A model generated the notes under the pieces. That model did not search any database. It saw nothing but the letters and a program-made list of their open reading frames with translations, and was not told the origin of the DNA. A stretch of DNA of 64,000 nt, taken from Coraliomargarita algicola (GTDB lineage Bacteria; Verrucomicrobiota; Verrucomicrobiia; Opitutales; Coraliomargaritaceae). Shown one piece after another: positions 8,354 through 17,796 of the stretch. Numbering within the stretch: position 1 is the stretch's first letter; the number at the start of each line of letters is the position of its first letter. The position numbers and the translations under genes were made by a program. Where the stretch lies: the NCBI RefSeq assembly GCF_033878955.1, contig NZ_CP138858.1, positions 3,065,001-3,129,000 of the forward strand, read 5' to 3'.

Positions 8354-9213
8354 TTGCTCATTGACGCCCGTCCCTCCTTCAGCCCCAATCAAGTGTCTCA
8401 ATCGTCGCCAGACCCCAACAGCCCTGGCGTCTGGCATTCAAGAGGTTACTTGCCTCATTTTGAAAGCCAGGTGAGCACACAGCACGTCACCGTGCACTTA
8501 TCGGACAGCTTACCTCAATCTGCGATCGAGCGCATCGATCAAGCGATTCAGAGCCTTCCCGACGAAGCGCGAGCGATCGAGCGCAGAAAGCGCTTACATG
8601 CGTGGATTGATGCCGGTTATGGTTCCTGTATATTAAAGGAACCCGCCTTAGCCCAGATCGTGGAAGGCGCATTTCATTTTTTTGATGGTGAGCGTTATCG
8701 TTTATATGCGTGGGTGGTCATGCCCAACCACTTCCATGTCTTATTTCAACCCATGGCAGGGTGGACAATGGCTGAAACGCTAGCTTCATGGAAAAAGTAT
8801 ACAGCCACTGAGATCAAAAAATGGCTAAGAGCGAATACGGAGATTCGCGATCCCGGGAATGCAACTCTCCTGAGTTGCTCCGCGTCGGAGTCAGCCGCCG
8901 CAGCGAATACGGAGATTCGCGAGCCCGGGAACGCAACTTTCCTGAGTTGCTCCGCGTCGGAGTCAGCCGCCGCAGCGAATACGGAGATTCGCGAGCCCGG
9001 GAACGCAACTCTCCTGAGTTGCCCCACGTCGGAGTCAGCTCCCGCAGCGAATACGTCCGACAAGTCACCGTTATGGCATTCAGAATACTGGGACCGCTAT
9101 ATCCGTAACGAAAAACACTTTCACGATGTGATCGACTACATCGAGCAAAACCCTGTTAAAGCTAAACTCTGCGCATCACCGAGCCAATGGCGTTTTAGCA
9201 GCGCCTACCAATC

Positions 9214-9217
<4 letters not shown>
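8354..9217 (+). CDS. REP-associated tyrosine transposase (RAYT) interrupted in frame by three REP units
   Basis: RAYTs are IS200/IS605-like HUH endonucleases thought to move REP palindromes. Recognisable parts are WHSRGYLPHFES and LSDSLPQ near the N-terminus, the HUH motif in VVMPNHFHVLFQP (about 8729), and the C-terminal EYWDRYIRNEKHFHDVIDYIEQNPVKAKL, with the catalytic Tyr expected in the YWDRY region. Between KKWLR and LWHSEYWDR sit about 75 residues encoded by three 72-bp repeats, so the reading frame survives the insertion. There is no ATG between the upstream array and the conserved start. TTG at 8354 and GTG at 8393 are possible starts, and the frame is open back into the array. Its stop overlaps the smr start (ATGA). 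Whether it is active is unknown. Confidence 0.8.
8829..9055. repeat. Three 72-bp REP units inserted inside the RAYT gene
   Basis: Units start near 8849, 8921 and 8993, match the array at 7944-8280, and begin and end in GCGAATAC. The total length preserves the reading frame and adds peptide of the type NTEIREPGNATLLSCSASES. Confidence 0.9.
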
Positions 9218-9668
<451 letters not shown>

Positions 9669-9689
9669 CCTCCTCCGTTCTCTCGTTTC

Positions 9690-11162
9690 CTAGGAAAAGC
9701 GTTTCCAAGCCGAGGGCATAAACAGCACCAGCACCGCGTATAGCTCCAAGCGTCCCAAAATCATTAATAGCGATAGAAAGATCTTGGTGCTGCTGCGCAG
9801 AAACTGAAAATTCTCGGCGGGGCCGACTTCCATGAAGCCGGGGCCGATGTTAAACAGGGTCGCTTGCACGCTGGAAAACACCCCCATAAAGGACAGGTGC
9901 GGCTCATTGGCCGAGACAAACAGCATGGCCAGCAGCTGCAGCGCGGTCATTAAGATCACAAAGAGCACCACACTATGAATGGCGCGCTCGCTCAGCGTCT
10001 GTCCGCCCATGCGCATCGGAATGGTGATATTCGGCCGGTAGGCGTGCGTGATACTGCGCATCGCAGCCCGCAGCGCGATTACGATCCGCACCACCTTCAC
10101 CCCGCCACTGGTGGAGCCGGAGCAGCCGCCCACAAACATGATCAGTAGCAAGGTCATCTTGGCCGGCGGCAGCCAGGTGTCAAAATTCGTAGTGGAATAG
10201 CCGGTGGTGGTGATGATCGAGACCGCTTGGAAGGCCGCCACTCGTAGCATGTTGTGATCGGGCAGTTGGCCGGTCAGGTCAATCAGGAACACCATGAGTA
10301 GCAGTGTGCTGCCAATCACGATGGCATAAAACCAATAGACCTCGTGGTTTTGCTTTAATATATGCGTCTGCCCCCGTATTAGTCGGATCATATACACAAA
10401 AGTGGTGCCACTGAGCGCCATGAATACGATCGAGAGCCACTCCAAGACCGGGCTTTGAAATTGTTCCATGCTCATCGGCTCGGTGCTGAAGCCTCCGGTC
10501 GAGATGGTGGTCATCGAGTGATTGATCGCCTGAAACCAGTCCATGCCGCCGACTTTATATGCGATCGTGCACACCAGAGAAATCCCCACATAGAAGAGCA
10601 TCAGCTGAAAGGCGCCACTCTGAATGCGGCCGTGGTCGAAGTCCGACGAGGTGCCCGAGGACTCATTACTAAACAAAATTTTCGCGCCGGCCCCCAGCGA
10701 GGACAAGATGGCCACGAAAAATACCACTACACCCAAGCCGCCCACCCACTGACTCAGCGAGCGCCACAGCAGCAAGCTCTTGGGAAACTCATAAAAGTTG
10801 GAATAGGCGGTCGCCCCGGTGGTGGTGAGCCCCGAGGCGCTTTCAAAAATTGCATCCGAGAAGCTGCCATGCGTCTCCGTCAATGCATAGGGCAGGGCAC
10901 CGATGAGTGTCGCCAGGATCCATGCCAGCCCAATCGCGCACAGGGCCTCGCGCCGAAACAGTTTCGCTTCCCCCTTGCGGCCGAGCATGTGGAAGAGTGC
11001 GGCCACGCTGATCGATATGCCCACCGTGCTGATAAAGGCCTGAATCGAATCGTCGTGGATGGACTCGCCCAGCAGGAGCCCCGCTCCCGCGCACAGCCCA
11101 AAGGCCACCGCCAGGGCCAGCAAGACCATGCTCAACAGTTTGTAGATAATTGCAGTATTCAC
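9690..11162 (-). CDS. trkH: Potassium uptake protein TrkH (membrane subunit)
   Basis: TrkH is the ion-conducting subunit of Trk/Ktr potassium uptake. The 490 residues carry four pore-loop signatures in order: GLTTTGATAYSN, MTTISTGGFS, ITTTGYSTTNF and FNIGPGF, each preceded and followed by membrane helices. GGCSGSTSGGVKV in the third repeat region is also characteristic. trkA lies 3 bases upstream on the same strand, so the two subunits form one operon. The sequence supports K+ transport by the Trk type; the energy source cannot be read. Confidence 0.95.
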   Translation of the reverse strand: MNTAIIYKLLSMVLLALAVAFGLCAGAGLLLGESIHDDSIQAFISTVGISISVAALFHMLGRKGEAKLFRREALCAIGLAWILATLIGALPYALTETHGSFSDAIFESASGLTTTGATAYSNFYEFPKSLLLWRSLSQWVGGLGVVVFFVAILSSLGAGAKILFSNESSGTSSDFDHGRIQSGAFQLMLFYVGISLVCTIAYKVGGMDWFQAINHSMTTISTGGFSTEPMSMEQFQSPVLEWLSIVFMALSGTTFVYMIRLIRGQTHILKQNHEVYWFYAIVIGSTLLLMVFLIDLTGQLPDHNMLRVAAFQAVSIITTTGYSTTNFDTWLPPAKMTLLLIMFVGGCSGSTSGGVKVVRIVIALRAAMRSITHAYRPNITIPMRMGGQTLSERAIHSVVLFVILMTALQLLAMLFVSANEPHLSFMGVFSSVQATLFNIGPGFMEVGPAENFQFLRSSTKIFLSLLMILGRLELYAVLVLFMPSAWKRFS

Positions 11163-11165
11163 AAT

Positions 11166-12515
11166 TTATACCAAGCTCGCCATCACGGCTTTTTGTTGTG
11201 CTTCACTCACGATCACCACCACCCGGTCGCCGGCCAGGATGATGTCGTCGGCGGCGGGCACCTTCGCTTTGAATTTGTGCAAGAGCGCCACAAAGACCGC
11301 TCCCGGTGGCAGGTGGATGTCTTTCACCATCTTGCCCACGCAAGGGCTCGAGTGCTTGATGCGCACTTCCACGATCTGGCCATCCCCGCCCGGCACGGTC
11401 GCCAAGGTGGCACTGGAGTCCGCGGACAAGTTGCGCAGCATAAATTCCGCCGTCGCTTGGCGCGGCGAGACCACCACCTCGATGCCCAGCATCGTTTTCA
11501 AAATGCCCAACAACTGGTCGTAGTCCCCCTTATTGATGACCAACTGCACATGATTCGCTCCCAGCTTGGCCGCCTGCAAACAGGTCAGGATGTTTTCTTC
11601 GTCATCCTTGGTGCAGGCCACAAAATAATCCGCACTGCCGATTTGCTCCTCTTCCAGTAAGCGCAGCGAGGTCGCATCGCCATTAATCACCGTGATGTCG
11701 GGAAAGCGCTCCGCCAGCGAGCGGCACTTCGCCTTGTCTTTTTCGATCACCCGCACCTTGAAGCGCGGATTCGTCAGCAGTCGGATCAGGCTGATCGCCG
11801 TCTCACTGCCTCCGAAGAGCACCACCCGCGCCACGTCGATCTTATGCTTCGGGTCGAAGCGCTCGCGCAAGGTAAACAACACTTCCGGATGCCCAAACAA
11901 TGTCACCATGTCGCCCGCCTCCAGTATCGTGTCCGCACTGGCCACCTCCGAGTGCCCATCGCGCTGCACGTAGCCGATCCGCACCCGCGAGTCCAGTTTC
12001 AGGTCTTTTAACTTTTTGCCGACCAGACGCGAGTTTTTCGCCACCTGCTGCTGCTGCACCTCGATTTGACCACGCGCAAAATTCTCCACCGCCACCCGGC
12101 CCGCACTGCGGATCTCCTTGGCCAGCTCCACCGCGCAAATCGCTTCTGGGTTCACCAGCAGGTCGATTCCGAAGTGCAGCTGATAATTGATCACCGAGTT
12201 GTCGCTAAAGGTTTCGTCATGGATGCGGGCAATCGTATTTTTGGCCCCCAGCCCCTTAGCCAGCGAGCAAGAGATCACATTCGTGCGGTCATCACTCGTC
12301 ATGGCCAGAAAGGCATCGCAGGAGGCCACGTCCACATCCACCAACTGGCGCGCCGAGCTGCCGTTGCCCGTGATGATGCGCGCATTCTGTTCCTCGTCCA
12401 GCTTCTCACAGCGCACTTCCGATTGCTCGATGAGAGTGACGTTGTGCCCCGCTGCGGACAGCGTCGTGCACAAATTATGGCCGACTTCTCCGGCGCCTAT
12501 AATGATAATCTTCAT
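11166..12515 (-). CDS. trkA: Trk potassium uptake regulatory subunit TrkA
   Basis: TrkA is the cytoplasmic NAD(H)-binding gating ring of the Trk system. The start chosen is the ATG giving MKIIIIGAGEVGHNLC, which opens a Rossmann fold; the frame extends 32 codons upstream but without homology-like sequence. The 449 residues hold two RCK units: the first Rossmann core at 1-120, then a TrkA-C domain, a second core (VVLFGGSETAISLIRLL) and a second TrkA-C domain ending near the C-terminus. Duplicated RCK architecture and length are normal for TrkA. It is followed after 3 bases by trkH. Confidence 0.94.
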   Translation of the reverse strand: MKIIIIGAGEVGHNLCTTLSAAGHNVTLIEQSEVRCEKLDEEQNARIITGNGSSARQLVDVDVASCDAFLAMTSDDRTNVISCSLAKGLGAKNTIARIHDETFSDNSVINYQLHFGIDLLVNPEAICAVELAKEIRSAGRVAVENFARGQIEVQQQQVAKNSRLVGKKLKDLKLDSRVRIGYVQRDGHSEVASADTILEAGDMVTLFGHPEVLFTLRERFDPKHKIDVARVVLFGGSETAISLIRLLTNPRFKVRVIEKDKAKCRSLAERFPDITVINGDATSLRLLEEEQIGSADYFVACTKDDEENILTCLQAAKLGANHVQLVINKGDYDQLLGILKTMLGIEVVVSPRQATAEFMLRNLSADSSATLATVPGGDGQIVEVRIKHSSPCVGKMVKDIHLPPGAVFVALLHKFKAKVPAADDIILAGDRVVVIVSEAQQKAVMASLV

Positions 12516-12620
12516 AAAGGAAAAACGCGCATATTGACGCCCCTGCCCAGCATTTCCAGAGTAATATTCAGCCCAGATTTTGGGCGTCTTGAGCAGAGCC
12601 AGTGGGAACATGGGAACCTA

Positions 12621-12869
12621 GGAACGTCGAACGTTCAACGTCCAACATCGAATGTTGAATTTCTTATTCGATGTTCAGCGTTCAATGTTCGATGTTCAAT
12701 GTTCAGTCCGCGTTCCGCGTTCGTCTCTTACGTAGCCTCGGCTTCCATCGCGCCGTCAGTGCCACGTCGCTCGCCTGCAATACACGCCGCCAGCGGGAAC
12801 GTCGAACATCGAACGTCTAACATCGAACATCGAATAAAGCCGATTCACCATTGGACGTTCGACGTTCCC
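12621..12869. repeat. Intergenic GTTGGACGTTCGA-type repeats (trkA/mutarotase spacer)
   Basis: 12621-12705 and 12796-12869 consist of runs of AACGTCGAACATCGAACG and its complement, including a local inverted pair around 12840. The non-repeat part of 12516-12885 shows no gene or terminator that I can support. Confidence 0.85.
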
Positions 12870-12885
12870 AAATTCAGCTGCCGTC

Positions 12886-13815
12886 TTAGACTTGCATGCC
12901 GACTTCCACTCCGAAGCGGGCACTTGCGCCCGCGGGCACTGTATGCAGGCCTTTTTTGTGTTCCGGAGCATTTGGCGGGCCCATCCACGGCTCCACACAG
13001 TAAAACGGGCTGTCCGCCGCTTCCGTCCATATCACAAAGGCATTCCAAGGCGAGCGAGTGTCGGAGTCGTTCAATATGCGCACCGCGATGTCCTCGTCGC
13101 CGCTGTTGGGACCGAATACCGCCGTGTCGCCCTTGAGCGCAGTGTAGATTTGATCGCAATTGGCAGGATTCCCAAACGACTTGTCCTTGTTCCAGCCGCG
13201 CGGGGCCGGCTTCAGCGAGCCATCCGGCTCGTGAGTGAAGCATTTTTTGGCCGGAATTTCAAAGCGGTAGTCGCTGCGCTGCTGTCCCTCATGCCAGGGC
13301 AGGGTGAAGTAAAAATGGTGCCCCGCCGACCATTGGATCGCTTCGTCGCCCAAATTGTCCAGCTGCAAAAAGACCTTAAACGAGGTCGCTTCGAAGACAT
13401 AGCGCACCGTGAAGCGGTAATTAAAAGGGTAGGCCTCCGCAGCCGCCGCGTTCGGTTTCAGTTCCGCGGTAAAGCCGGTCTCATCCGCCGCGACCATTTC
13501 GAATTGCCCATCCCGCGCAAAGCCATGGACTGGCATCGGCCGCACCACGCCCTTGGGATCCTTCCATTCACCGATTTTCCCCTCGTTGAAAGTGCGTGCC
13601 GAGAAGGGGAACAAGATCGGATTGCCGCCCCGCACCTTCGGGAAGCGATCATAGTCCGCATCATCGGGCCAATGGATCACATCACGGATGGAGCCATCCG
13701 CCATTTCCAGATTCCAGTTCATCAGGCGTGCGCCCAGTTCCGGGCGCGCCAAAAAGGTCGAGGGCCCACAGCTCCAGCGATGCAAGCGCACCCCATTATA
13801 TTCGATCGTTTCCAT
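12886..13815 (-). CDS. Aldose 1-epimerase (galactose mutarotase-like) family protein
   Basis: The family interconverts alpha and beta anomers of hexoses or hexose phosphates. The 309-residue protein shows the family landmarks GGNPILFPFSARTF, PVHGFARDGQFEM with the first active-site His, SAGHHFYFTLPW with the second, and a C-terminal FYCVEPWMGPPNAPE carrying the catalytic Glu. No signal peptide is seen, so it is cytoplasmic. It is a single gene between two repeat-rich spacers and its specific sugar cannot be told. Confidence 0.88.
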   Translation of the reverse strand: METIEYNGVRLHRWSCGPSTFLARPELGARLMNWNLEMADGSIRDVIHWPDDADYDRFPKVRGGNPILFPFSARTFNEGKIGEWKDPKGVVRPMPVHGFARDGQFEMVAADETGFTAELKPNAAAAEAYPFNYRFTVRYVFEATSFKVFLQLDNLGDEAIQWSAGHHFYFTLPWHEGQQRSDYRFEIPAKKCFTHEPDGSLKPAPRGWNKDKSFGNPANCDQIYTALKGDTAVFGPNSGDEDIAVRILNDSDTRSPWNAFVIWTEAADSPFYCVEPWMGPPNAPEHKKGLHTVPAGASARFGVEVGMQV

Positions 13816-13917
13816 CGCTCCGTTCTAAGCACAGCCCCCCGATAAAAGAAAGCCGAAAGCGCAGCCAAAACGACTCGCAGGATTCCGTAGCGATGTGACG
13901 CCAGTCACGTTCTGAAT

Positions 13918-14002
13918 CCACGCGGCCGCTTAAAAGCGGAACTCCAACCTTGAATCGTGCGTGCTCCAAGGTTGGAGTCCCGGCTTTAGCCGGCCGCGTG
14001 GA
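13918..14002. repeat. Long imperfect inverted repeat
   Basis: CCACGCGGCCG... (13918-13953) pairs with ...CGGCCGCGTGG (13967-14002), giving about 36-base arms around a short loop; AACTCCAACCTTG and its complement form the inner stem. The sequence just before it (13887-13911, GTAGCGATGTGACGCCAGTC) recurs with changes at 25257-25278. It may act as a bidirectional terminator or be a REP-type element. Confidence 0.75.
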
Positions 14003-14058
14003 GCGGAGCTTCCGGAAAGCGGGCTGCTGTTCGGTCCGTCGTATCTGGTCTTATGAAA

Positions 14059-14129
14059 GCGTCGAACGTCCAAGATCACACCGTGCCACATTCACCATTG
14101 GAAGTTGGATGTTCAATGTTCGACGTTCA
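14059..14129. repeat. GTTGGACGTTCGA-type repeat upstream of the nfeD operon
   Basis: GTCGAACGTCCAAGATCA at 14061 and the opposite strand version TTCACCATTGGAAGTTGGATG at 14090-14129 form another inverted pair of this family. The open frame upstream of the nfeD ATG at 14203 is an artefact of it. Apart from this and the repeat at 13918-14002 I see nothing in 13816-14202. Confidence 0.8.
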
Positions 14130-14202
14130 TCCCCTCCCTCTTCGCGTTTATCGCCCAACCGTACTTGCGTTTGTCGACAAGTCTTTCAAGATAGCGCTTA
14201 CC

Positions 14203-15863
14203 ATGTCGTTTCGTCCATTGATGGCTCTATTTTTCTTTCTCACGCTCGGGCTGATTGCCTCGGCGCAAGAGCCTGTATCTGTCCCTGCAACAGAGCCCGC
14301 ACCGTCTGCCGAGCCTGCCGAGCCTGCCGCCCCGGCCGGGGAGCGCATCGACGTCTATGTGATCCCGATTACGGGGGCGATCAATAAGCCCAACCTCTAC
14401 ATTTTGCGGCGTGGCCTCAAAGAGGCCATCACCAACCAAGTGGATATGGTGCTGCTGGACATGGACACCCCAGGCGGGCGCGTGGACTACACCATCGAAA
14501 TGATGGAGATGCTGGCCAAGTTCGATGGCATCACCGCCACCTTTGTGAATCCGGACGCCATTTCGGCTGGCTCCTTTATCGCCTCCGCCACACAAGAGAT
14601 CTATTTTGCGCCGCAAGGTAAGATGGGCGCCTCCGCCGTCATTCAAGGCGGCGGTCAGGATGTGCCGGAGACTGCCCGCATGAAGATGGAAAGCTACCTG
14701 CGCGCCAATATCCGCAGCATCACCGAGGACTATCCCTTCCGTTCCGATGTTTTGCGCGCGATGCTGGATGCCGAGTTTGAGCTCAAAATCGGTGACGAAG
14801 TCATCAAGCCTGCCGGCGAGCTACTCACGCTGACCGCTCGCGAGGCTATGCGCGAATATGCCCTGCCCGATGCCGCGCCCCAGCCGCTGCTCGCCAGCGG
14901 TATTTACGATTCCGTCGACGCGCTGCTGGATGCTCGCTTAGGCCCCGATCAATACCAGATCAAAGACTTCCATATCACCTACTCCGAGGTTTTGGCCAAG
15001 TGGATGAATACCTTTGCGCCCGGCTTGCTGGGCATCGGTTTGCTGGCGCTTTTCTTTGAGTTCAAGACGCCCGGTTTTGGCATCTTCGGCATTGCGGGCA
15101 TTGTGCTGCTGGGCATCTTTTTCATTAGTCAATACATCGCCGGTCTGGCGGGCAACGAGGCCATCCTCTTCTTTGCGCTGGGTGTCTTGCTGGTGCTGAT
15201 CGAACTCTTCTTTTTCCCGGCACCCTGCTGTTTGCCCTGTCGGGCATCGCGCTGATTTTTGGCTCGCTGCTGTGGGCCATGGTCGATGTTTGGCCCAACG
15301 AGCCCTTTAGCCTATCGCCTGAGCGCTTGGCCGAGCCGCTGGTGGATTTGATTTTTGGCCTGTCGATTGCCGTGGCCGGCGCGCTGCTGCTGTCGCGTTT
15401 TTTTCCAGGCTCCTGGATGGAGCGCAAACTGGTGCTATCCACCGCCGCTGGTGGCGACAGCCAGACCCTGCGCGCCGAGCGCGCGTCGCAGCTGCCCCAG
15501 CCCGGTGCGCAAGGCATCGCCGTCACCGACCTCTTCCCCAGCGGTCGCGTCGAAATCGACGGCCAGCGCTACGATGCCCGCAGCGCTCTAGGCTCCATCG
15601 ACCGCGGCGCCCAGGTGCAAGTGGTCCAGACCAGTGCCTTCAGTCTAATCGTAGAGGCTCCCGGGAACGCAACTCTCCCGAGTTGCACCACGCATGGCAC
15701 CGCAGCGAATACGGAGATTCGCGCCGCCCGGGATCGCAACTCTCCTGAGTTGCCCCCTTCAGCGCCGCCCACCGCAGCGAATACGGAGATTCGCGATCCC
15801 GTGAACACCCCGCCCCCGAGTGAGACCACGTCCAATCCCACATCCCAGGAGGCCTCAAAATGA
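14203..15863 (+). CDS. NfeD-family membrane serine protease (ClpP-like), one apparent frameshift, REP-extended C-terminus
   Basis: Long NfeD proteins are membrane-bound ClpP-like serine proteases that work with flotillin/stomatin partners. The start is the ATG at 14203 giving MSFRPLMALFFFLTLGLIASAQ, a signal peptide. A ClpP-like domain follows (VDMVLLDMDTPGGRVD, ISAGSFIASATQEIYF with the nucleophile Ser), then membrane helices from about 15000. At 15211-15219 (TTTTTCCC) the frame must shift by -1 to continue: before it LVLIELFFF, after it PGTLLFALSGIALIFGS. The first frame stops at 15255 and the second is open from before 15279 to 15863. The tail encoded by 15658-15800 is derived from 72-bp REP units. 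The stop overlaps the next nfeD start (ATGA). Confidence 0.8.
15658..15800. repeat. 72-bp REP units inside the nfeD protease gene
   Basis: Two units with the hairpins GCAACTC/GAGTTGC and GCGAAT/ATTCGC, as in the RAYT locus, lie within the coding frame. The encoded peptide resembles the RAYT insert (PGNATLPSC, AANTEIR). Confidence 0.85.
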
Positions 15864-16324
15864 CCACCATCCTCGGCCTTTTAGTCGCAGCCATCGTGCT
15901 GGTATTTTTCGAAGTCATTCTCCCCGGCGGTGTGCTGGGGGTGCTCGCTGCGCTGTGTCTGATACTCGCCACCTGGATCGCTGGTGCGCAGTACGGTGCC
16001 GCGATCGCTATGCTCACTTTTGTGGGCTCCGCCATCGCGATCGCCATACTCGTCTATTTTGAATTCAAATTACTGGCCCGCACTTCCCTCGGACGTGGCT
16101 TCTTTCTCAAGTCCACCGTGACCGGGCGCTCCAACATGGCCCCCGCACAGGCATCTATTATTGGAAAAGAGGGCACCGCATTAACGCGCCTCAACCCCAG
16201 TGGAAAGGTTGCAATCGACGGCCAGGCCTACGAAGCTTACTCGCAAGACGGCTACATTGATGCCGATCAGCGCATTCACGTGGTTTCTCAGGATAATTTT
16301 AAACTCATCATCAAAAAAATATGA
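15860..16324 (+). CDS. Short NfeD-like membrane protein
   Basis: The 154-residue protein has three or four N-terminal membrane segments followed by a soluble OB-fold NfeD domain (GKEGTALTRLNPSGKVAIDGQAYEAYSQDGYIDADQRIHVV). Short NfeD proteins are partners of flotillin-like membrane scaffolds. It overlaps the upstream protease gene by 4 bases and floA downstream by 4 bases, a tightly coupled operon. Function in membrane microdomain organisation is inferred from family and context. Confidence 0.9.
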   Translation: MTTILGLLVAAIVLVFFEVILPGGVLGVLAALCLILATWIAGAQYGAAIAMLTFVGSAIAIAILVYFEFKLLARTSLGRGFFLKSTVTGRSNMAPAQASIIGKEGTALTRLNPSGKVAIDGQAYEAYSQDGYIDADQRIHVVSQDNFKLIIKKI

Positions 16325-17352
16325 CCTCCATCACACTCCCACTCGCCCTCGCCGGCTGGCAGCTCGGCGCCGCCGCCATTCTCGGACTCATTCTCCTGAT
16401 TGGTGCGCTCATTATGATCACCTTCTTTAGCATCTGGCTGCGTGCCTTGCTTTCCGGGGCCGCTGTCGGCTTCCCGACTCTGGTCGCCATGCGCTTGCGC
16501 GGCGTGCCGGCTTCATTGATCGTGGATGCCCGCATCACCTCTGTCAAAGCTGGCATCGAGATCAGTGCCAACGACCTCGAAGCTCACTACCTGGCAGAGG
16601 GCAACGTCATCCAAACGGTGCAAGCCCTCATCGCCGCCGACAAGGCCAACATCGCCCTTGACTGGCAGCGCGCCTGCGCGATCGACCTCGCCACCAAGGG
16701 CACCGGCAAGTCCGTGCTGGAAGCGGTGCGCACCTCCATCAATCCTAAAGTCATCGAGTGCCCCGCCGCCGGAGGCGGACGCTCCACCATCGACGGTGTG
16801 GCCAAAGACGGCATTCAGGTCAAAGCCCGTGCCCGCGTGACCGTGCGTTCCAACTTGGACAACTACGTGGGCTCCGCCCTCGAAGAGACCATTATCGCCC
16901 GTGTCGGTGAGGGCATCGTCACCACCATCGGCTCCGCCGACTCCTACAAGTCCGTGCTCGAATCCCCCGACAGCATTTCCAAAGTCGTGCTCCAACGCGG
17001 CCTCGATGTCGGCACCGCCTTTGAGATCCTTTCCATCGATATCGCCGACGTCGACGTCGGCGAGAATATCGGCGCCCAACTCCAAGAGTCGCAAGCCGAA
17101 GCCGACAAGAACGTCGCCCAGGCCAAGGCCGAAATGCGCCGCGCCGCCGCCGTCGCTCTCGAGCAGGAAATGAAGGCCCGCGTCGAAGAGATGAACGCCA
17201 AGGTCGTCGAAGCCGAAGCACAAGTGCCGCTCGCACTCGCCGAAGCCTTCCGCAGCGGGAACCTCGGAGTCATGGACTACTATCGCCTCAACAACATCAA
17301 AGCCGACACCGACATGCGCGACAGCATCTCCAAAGGCGACGAGAAGAGTTAG
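16321..17352 (+). CDS. floA: Flotillin-like protein FloA (UPF0365)
   Basis: FloA proteins scaffold functional membrane microdomains. The 343-residue protein has an N-terminal hydrophobic hairpin (LGAAAILGLILLIGALIMITFF), an SPFH-like region (GIEISANDLEAHYLAEGNV, GKSVLEAVRTSINPKVIECP, DGIQVKARARVTVRSNLDNYVG, ARVGEGIVTTIGSA) and a C-terminal Ala/Glu coiled coil ending in LGVMDYYRLNNIKADTDMR, the usual FloA tail. It overlaps the short nfeD gene by 4 bases; nfeD-floA pairing is conserved in many bacteria. Confidence 0.95.
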   Translation: MTSITLPLALAGWQLGAAAILGLILLIGALIMITFFSIWLRALLSGAAVGFPTLVAMRLRGVPASLIVDARITSVKAGIEISANDLEAHYLAEGNVIQTVQALIAADKANIALDWQRACAIDLATKGTGKSVLEAVRTSINPKVIECPAAGGGRSTIDGVAKDGIQVKARARVTVRSNLDNYVGSALEETIIARVGEGIVTTIGSADSYKSVLESPDSISKVVLQRGLDVGTAFEILSIDIADVDVGENIGAQLQESQAEADKNVAQAKAEMRRAAAVALEQEMKARVEEMNAKVVEAEAQVPLALAEAFRSGNLGVMDYYRLNNIKADTDMRDSISKGDEKS

Positions 17353-17362
17353 GGCTTTTTTT

Positions 17363-17433
17363 GATGGCGGATTAATGATTAATGATGGCGGATTAATGAT
17401 GAATGATTAATGATGAATGATGGAGGATGAATC
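17363..17433. repeat. Left arm of AT-rich repeats flanking the four-helix-bundle gene
   Basis: Tandem variants of GATGGCGGATTAATGATGAA run up to the four-helix-bundle start. The repeat itself supplies a GGAGG ribosome binding site at 17422-17426, 7 bases before the ATG. The reverse complement of this sequence type lies after the gene. Confidence 0.85.
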
Positions 17434-17796
17434 ATGGCGAATGGAGGACTCTTAGACTTTGAGCAGATGGAGGTCTGGCAGGATACTCAGGACTTGGCTG
17501 TCGATGTCTATGGCGACTTCCGTGCCTGTCGTGACTTTACCTTTGTCGATCAGATTAAGCGCGCTGCTGTGTCGATTTCCAATAATATTGCAGAGGGCGC
17601 CGAGCGCTCGACAAAACCGGACTTTGCCAGATTCCTCGATATAGCCAAAGGATCTACCGGCGAAGTCAGAAGCATGTATCATCTAGCAGAGCGATTGAAA
17701 TTCGTGGAGGAATCCACCGCCAACCAGCGCCGCGGTCAGTGCAAAAGCATTTCTCGGCAATTAGGCGGCTTTGCTAAACATCTACGTAAAAAGTAA
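17434..17796 (+). CDS. Four-helix-bundle protein (23S rRNA intervening-sequence family)
   Basis: The 120-residue protein matches the S23/IVP four-helix-bundle family: MEVWQDTQDLAVDVYGDF, FTFVDQIKRAAVSISNNIAEG, a Ser/Thr-rich turn, FARFLDIAKGSTGEVRSMYHLAERL and a basic C-terminal helix. Homologues are encoded inside 23S rRNA intervening sequences or freestanding, and relatives act as accessory proteins of diversity-generating retroelements. No reverse transcriptase or rRNA is near. The gene is tightly framed by inverted low-complexity repeats that separate floA from the next gene, which looks like an inserted cassette. Molecular function is unknown. Confidence 0.88.
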   Translation: MANGGLLDFEQMEVWQDTQDLAVDVYGDFRACRDFTFVDQIKRAAVSISNNIAEGAERSTKPDFARFLDIAKGSTGEVRSMYHLAERLKFVEESTANQRRGQCKSISRQLGGFAKHLRKK

